From contig CADCTM010000467.1 of assembly GCA_902805485.1 (NCBI GenBank), forward strand, positions 1 through 10,589: a DNA stretch of 10,589 nt, written 5' to 3'. The notes under the pieces are model-generated. The model was not told where the DNA came from. It did not search any database and saw nothing but the letters and a program-made list of their open reading frames with translations. Position numbers and translations under genes: made by a program. Source of the DNA: an uncultured Coleofasciculus sp. (GTDB lineage Bacteria > Cyanobacteriota > Cyanobacteriia > Cyanobacteriales > Coleofasciculaceae). Below, one piece after another: positions 8,358-10,589 of this stretch; position 1 is the first letter of the stretch, and every line of letters begins with the position of its first letter.

Positions 8358-8386
8358 TTAAGACAAGAGTATGAGAACAATATACC
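8358..8386 (+). promoter_or_regulatory. Candidate sigma-70-type promoter for the small hypothetical gene
   Basis: TTAAGA (8358-8363) and TATACC (8381-8386) are separated by exactly 17 bases, each matching four of six consensus positions. The -10 box lies about 45 bases before the ATG at 8432. Both boxes are imperfect, so this is a positional suggestion only. Confidence 0.3.
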
Positions 8387-8431
8387 CGTTTTAGTCCTGT
8401 TTCTTCGGGCAATTGAACAACGTATTTGTTA

Positions 8432-8695
8432 ATGAACTCAATCAATCAGAGATACCAAACACTTACTGATCATCAAGATATCGACAACTTGAGAACGCTT
8501 TCCAATGGTCTTTCTGACTTATTTGCCCAAGCGAGTAGTTGCGGTTATCTGACTCGTTTTGACCGTTATGGCTTGATGGTGGCTTTATTAAAAGCGCCAC
8601 TGTCAGATGAAGAACAAGCTGCCATTGAGCGACTGCTTTATGCTGTACACCGGGGACACATCCGTCTTGTGGATGAAATTTTTAAAGAACAGTAG
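8432..8695 (+). CDS. Small conserved-looking hypothetical protein (87 aa)
   Basis: The frame can start at TTG 8426, but I prefer the ATG at 8432, giving MNSINQRYQTL and 87 residues. No strong Shine-Dalgarno precedes either. The product is soluble-looking and probably all-helical, with no signal peptide or membrane segment. It has a single Cys (in SSCGYLT) and a C-terminal block reading RYGLMVALL, LSDEEQAAIERLLYAVHRGHIRLVDEI. That block resembles small hypothetical proteins I recall from other cyanobacteria (RYGLM, EEE/R-LL, RG, DE), but I cannot attach a function or family name. It is divergent from the nuclease gene and about 270 bases upstream of the DUF928 gene on the same strand. It ends at TAG 8693-8695, after which the same frame stays open for 54 codons. 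Confidence 0.75.
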   Translation: MNSINQRYQTLTDHQDIDNLRTLSNGLSDLFAQASSCGYLTRFDRYGLMVALLKAPLSDEEQAAIERLLYAVHRGHIRLVDEIFKEQ

Positions 8696-8860
8696 CGTAT
8701 AGAATTAAGCACTGCTCAAGAGGAGCAAACCCAAAATTATCCTTGTAGGCAGTCTGCGCTTCTAATTCGCCGAGGTGTTGAACCTTTGGGGTATTCGCGT
8801 TACATTTATTTACAAAACAACTTGCACGTCCCGATTGAAATTTTAAGGGAACTTGCATAA
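8696..8860 (+). pseudogene. Protein-like stretch without a start codon, in frame after the preceding TAG
   Basis: From 8696 to the TAA at 8858-8860 the frame of the upstream gene stays open. It reads RIELSTAQEEQTQNYP, then CRQSALLIRRGVEPLGYSR, then YIYLQNNLHVPIEILRELA. The composition looks like genuine protein, yet there is no ATG or GTG in frame and the only TTG codons are well inside. It could be the decayed end of a gene, a nonsense-mutated extension of the 87-residue protein, or chance. I do not recognise the sequence. The first ORF ends in a way that looks natural, which favours a separate remnant over stop-codon readthrough. Confidence 0.3.
8713..8727 (+). terminator. Small hairpin after the hypothetical gene, weak terminator candidate
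   Basis: tgctc (8713-8717) and gagca (8723-8727) pair around the loop aagag, 18 bases after the TAG at 8693-8695. There is no T-run after it, so intrinsic termination is doubtful. Confidence 0.2.
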
Positions 8861-8947
8861 GTCCAATTGAGTCAGAGATATAGTTGATTGCATACAGAGC
8901 AAAGATTGACTCCGCTTTACTACTAGAGCGTAGGCTTTAATTATTGG

Positions 8948-8954
8948 TAAGGAG
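8948..8954 (+). promoter_or_regulatory. Ribosome binding site that fixes the DUF928 gene start
   Basis: TAAGGAG at 8948-8954 is a near-ideal Shine-Dalgarno sequence, with ten bases before the ATG at 8965. It rules out the upstream in-frame TTG at 8944, which would place the site inside the coding sequence and put seven extra residues before the signal peptide. Confidence 0.8.
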
Positions 8955-8964
8955 AAGTTTAAGT

Positions 8965-9738
8965 ATGCGTCGCCAAAAGTTTCTTGCCGTCGTCCTCTGT
9001 GTAGAACTGCTGACGTTCCCTATCGCCGCAGACGTTAGGGCGCAGACTCGGATTACGTTTCCGCCAACACAGCCGCGCGGGGCACCTGGCAAAACAGTTG
9101 GGGGAGCACAACGGGGCGATCGTGTGGGTTGCTTGAGTAGTAACCCGTCGTTAACAGCATTAACTCCTGACAATAATGTGGTGACAACAGTTTCAGCGCA
9201 TCCCACTTTGTTTTGGTATGTTCCCCAAACGCAGGCGAAGTCCGCACAATTTGAGGTTACTGATACGAGTAATGGGAATGAAGTTTATAAAACGACTGTG
9301 GCAGTTAAGGGTACTCCTGGAATTGTGAAACTCAGTATTCCTAGGGATGTGTCGCTGGAAATTGGGAAAAAATATAAATGGGAGTTTTCGCTGATTTGTA
9401 ACCCCGAAAACGGGCCAGAAGTGCGGTATGTGCAGGGGTTAATTGAGCGAACTGAGCTTAATTGGGAGGAGAAGATGAAGCTTGCGGCAGCAACAGAACC
9501 TCTGAAAAAGGCTGAAGTCTATGCTAAGGCGAAGATTTGGCAAGAAACTTTGAGCCTAGTGGCGCAGTTGCGCGATGAGCGTCCTAACGACTCTAGGGTG
9601 AGGAATGCTTGGCTCGGACTATTAACTTCAGTGAAGCTAGAAGAGATCGCAACCAAACCCCTAGTTAAATGTTGCACCGTCGATCACGCACAGCAGGGAG
9701 CCACAACAAGGATGTTTGGGGAAAATCCCCCTGATTAA
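8965..9738 (+). CDS. Exported DUF928 family protein
   Basis: The 257-residue product starts at ATG 8965 behind a strong ribosome site. Residues 1-26 are a signal peptide (MRRQK, hydrophobic core, then AADVRA before Q27). The mature part shows the DUF928 pattern: a Gly-rich start (PRGAPGKTVGGAQRGDRVGC, Cys56), LTALTP, VSAHPTLFWYVP (~77-87), a GIVKLSIP strand, LEIGKKYKWEFSLIC, YVQGLIERTE, and a helical C-terminal part (IWQETLSLVAQLRDERPNDSR, AWLGLL, EEIATKPLVKCC). DUF928 has no established biochemical function; members are cyanobacterial and usually exported. The family signature appears to finish at KPLVKCC. The last ~20 residues (TVDHAQQG onwards) look unrelated and run into a palindrome that contains the stop codon. 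The CHASE2 gene follows after 171 bases on the same strand. Confidence 0.88.
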   Translation: MRRQKFLAVVLCVELLTFPIAADVRAQTRITFPPTQPRGAPGKTVGGAQRGDRVGCLSSNPSLTALTPDNNVVTTVSAHPTLFWYVPQTQAKSAQFEVTDTSNGNEVYKTTVAVKGTPGIVKLSIPRDVSLEIGKKYKWEFSLICNPENGPEVRYVQGLIERTELNWEEKMKLAAATEPLKKAEVYAKAKIWQETLSLVAQLRDERPNDSRVRNAWLGLLTSVKLEEIATKPLVKCCTVDHAQQGATTRMFGENPPD

Positions 9739-9757
9739 CCTTAATTTAGGGGGATTT
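9723..9757. repeat. Palindromic C-rich/G-rich element over the DUF928 stop codon; possible terminator
   Basis: aaatccccct (9723-9732) and agggggattt (9748-9757) are exact reverse complements. Inside the loop, attaa/ttaat (9734-9738 and 9741-9745) can pair further, and the TAA stop (9736-9738) lies within this inner arm. It resembles the abundant short CCCCCT...AGGGGG palindromic repeats I recall from intergenic DNA of filamentous cyanobacteria. Only three T residues (9755-9757) follow the G-run, so it is at best a weak intrinsic terminator on the plus strand. Confidence 0.6.
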
Positions 9758-9785
9758 CAAGCGACAGAAACCCAGCAAATAAAGT

Positions 9786-9814
9786 TTGAAAACATACTGC
9801 TCACCCTTTATCCT
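9786..9814 (+). promoter_or_regulatory. Candidate sigma-70-type promoter for the CHASE2 gene
   Basis: TTGAAA (9786-9791, five of six consensus bases) and TATCCT (9809-9814, four of six) lie 17 bases apart. The -10 box is about 95 bases upstream of the ATG at 9910 and just after the palindrome ending the DUF928 gene. This suggests the CHASE2 gene can be transcribed independently. Confidence 0.35.
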
Positions 9815-9909
9815 TAATCCCAATTCCAAAAATTTGTTAGCTTCAAGCGAAATTTTGCCGCTGTTAGACTTATCATCACCAATAGCTTCTAGCTCTTTTT
9901 AAGAGTTTT

Positions 9910-10589
9910 ATGCGAGAAACATTGAAACGGCGGCTTTGGGAATGGCGTGGGGTTTGGGTCACAGCACCCACGGTTGCGGGATTGGCGATCGCACTGCGGA
10001 TGGTTGGTTTGTTGCAGTCCTTCGAGTGGGCGGCGTTTGATCAATATCTACGTCTGCGTCCTGCCGAACCACGGGACGAGCGAATTGTGATTGTTGGCAT
10101 TAATGAAGCTGACTTGCAAGAAATTGGGCAGTCAATTATCCCTGATGCAATTTATGCCCAATTGTTAGAGAAATTAAAAGCCAAACAACCCAGAGCAATT
10201 GGTCTTGATATTTATCGCGATTTGCCTGTAGAACCGGGTCATCAGAAATTAATACAAGTATTTCAAACGACCCCGAATTTAGTGGGTATCCAAAAAGTTG
10301 TTGGGGATAGCACGCGGGAAGCTGTGCCACCGCCACCCGTGCTAAAAGCGAAGGGACAAGTGGGTGCAAATGATTTGATTTTGGATGCCGATAACAAGGT
10401 TCGACGTGGCTTGTTGTACGTCGAAGCGCCGAGTGGGGAACAAGTTTTTAGTTTGGGTTTGTATCTAGCGTTGCTGTATTTAGATCGTCAAAAAATTGCC
10501 CCGCAAATTGAGGAAGGAACGAAGAATTGGCGGTTGGGTAAGACAACTTTTCTGCCGTTTGAAGGCAATGATGGCGGCTATGTGCGAGC
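9910..10589 (+). CDS. CHASE2-domain membrane sensor protein, N-terminal part (cut by window end)
   Basis: The frame from ATG 9910 is open to the right edge (226 codons plus two bases). AAGAG at 9901-9905 may serve as a close-spaced ribosome site. After a basic start (MRETLKRRLWEWRG) comes a hydrophobic segment at ~15-36, probably a membrane anchor. Then follows the CHASE2 signature: FEWAAFDQYLRLRP, ERIVIVGINEADLQEIG, AIYAQLLEKLKAKQPRAIGL, DIYRDLPVEPGHQKL and TPNLVGIQKV, with GANDLILDADNKVRRGLLY further on. CHASE2 is an extracytoplasmic ligand-sensing domain. In known proteins it sits before adenylate/guanylate cyclase, histidine kinase or Ser/Thr kinase domains, or alone with C-terminal membrane helices. 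The output domain lies beyond the window and cannot be assigned. Confidence 0.9.
   Translation, partial: MRETLKRRLWEWRGVWVTAPTVAGLAIALRMVGLLQSFEWAAFDQYLRLRPAEPRDERIVIVGINEADLQEIGQSIIPDAIYAQLLEKLKAKQPRAIGLDIYRDLPVEPGHQKLIQVFQTTPNLVGIQKVVGDSTREAVPPPPVLKAKGQVGANDLILDADNKVRRGLLYVEAPSGEQVFSLGLYLALLYLDRQKIAPQIEEGTKNWRLGKTTFLPFEGNDGGYVR

Larger units (their letters stand above)
8025..8431. other. Divergent intergenic region with hairpins
   Basis: About 400 bases separate the minus-strand nuclease gene from the plus-strand small hypothetical gene, so promoters in both directions are expected. It holds two perfect 9-bp inverted repeats (8143-8170 and 8292-8333), a HIP1 site (8206-8213) and a candidate plus-strand promoter (8358-8386). 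A small stem accct/agggt (8046-8061) lies in the nuclease leader, about 22 bases before its GTG. A short protein-like open stretch with no ATG runs over 8255-8338. I found no clear -10/-35 pair for the nuclease gene and no RNA gene that I can name. Confidence 0.5.
1411..9992. repeat. Nine dispersed HIP1 octamers (GCGATCGC)
   Basis: Exact GCGATCGC palindromes start at 1411, 4036, 4743, 4837, 5479, 6424, 6591, 8206 and 9985. A random 10.6-kb sequence of balanced composition would contain about 0.16, so they are far above chance. HIP1 is known to be over-represented in many cyanobacteria and supports that assignment. Eight lie in coding sequence and one between genes (8206), so they are not gene-specific operators. 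I may have missed a site. Confidence 0.9.

Noticed and set aside
8944..8964. Upstream TTG start for the DUF928 gene
   Set aside because: It would bury the Shine-Dalgarno sequence inside the coding region and add seven residues before a normal signal peptide.
8937..9247. Two minus-strand frames opposite the DUF928 gene
   Set aside because: The plus strand has a strong ribosome site, a signal peptide and family motifs; the antisense frames have none.

Overview
The window reads as cyanobacterial chromosome. The octamer GCGATCGC (HIP1), which is strongly over-represented in many cyanobacterial genomes, occurs at nine places I could locate. The recognisable families (filamentous-haemagglutinin/CHAT surface protein, DUF928, CHASE2) are also typical of cyanobacteria with large genomes. 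I cannot name the species; a filamentous or large-genome colonial form is an inference from gene content.

Layout. (1) Positions 1-4955, minus strand: one open frame of at least 1651 codons runs off the left edge. It encodes a secreted protein with a signal peptide, an N-terminal haemagglutination/two-partner-secretion (TPS) domain, seven FG-GAP/integrin-like propeller repeats, a Gly/Ser/Asn/Thr-rich beta-helix-like stretch, a proline-rich linker and a C-terminal CHAT (caspase-like) domain with a visible His/Cys pair. Automatic ORF calls in this region are antisense or out-of-frame shadows. (2) 4956-5351: AT-rich intergenic DNA with nested inverted repeats. (3) 5352-8024, minus strand: an 890-residue metallo-beta-lactamase/beta-CASP nuclease with a long N-terminal extension and a cysteine-rich C-terminal tail. 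(4) 8025-8431: divergent intergenic region with two perfect 9-bp hairpins and a candidate promoter. (5) 8432-8695, plus strand: a small conserved-looking hypothetical protein, followed in the same frame by a protein-like stretch with no start codon (8696-8860). (6) 8965-9738, plus strand: an exported DUF928 protein whose stop codon lies inside a C-rich/G-rich palindrome. (7) 9910 to the right edge, plus strand: the N-terminal part of a CHASE2 membrane sensor.

How the genes may work together. Large TPS/CHAT proteins, DUF928 proteins and CHASE2 sensors are, to my recollection, often found near each other in cyanobacterial genomes. Together they suggest an envelope module: an extracytoplasmic CHASE2 sensor, a periplasmic or secreted DUF928 protein, and a large exported protein carrying a peptidase-like CHAT domain. 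The outer-membrane TpsB partner expected for such a protein is not in this window. The beta-CASP nuclease is probably an RNA-processing enzyme that is only adjacent; I see no direct link to the surface module.
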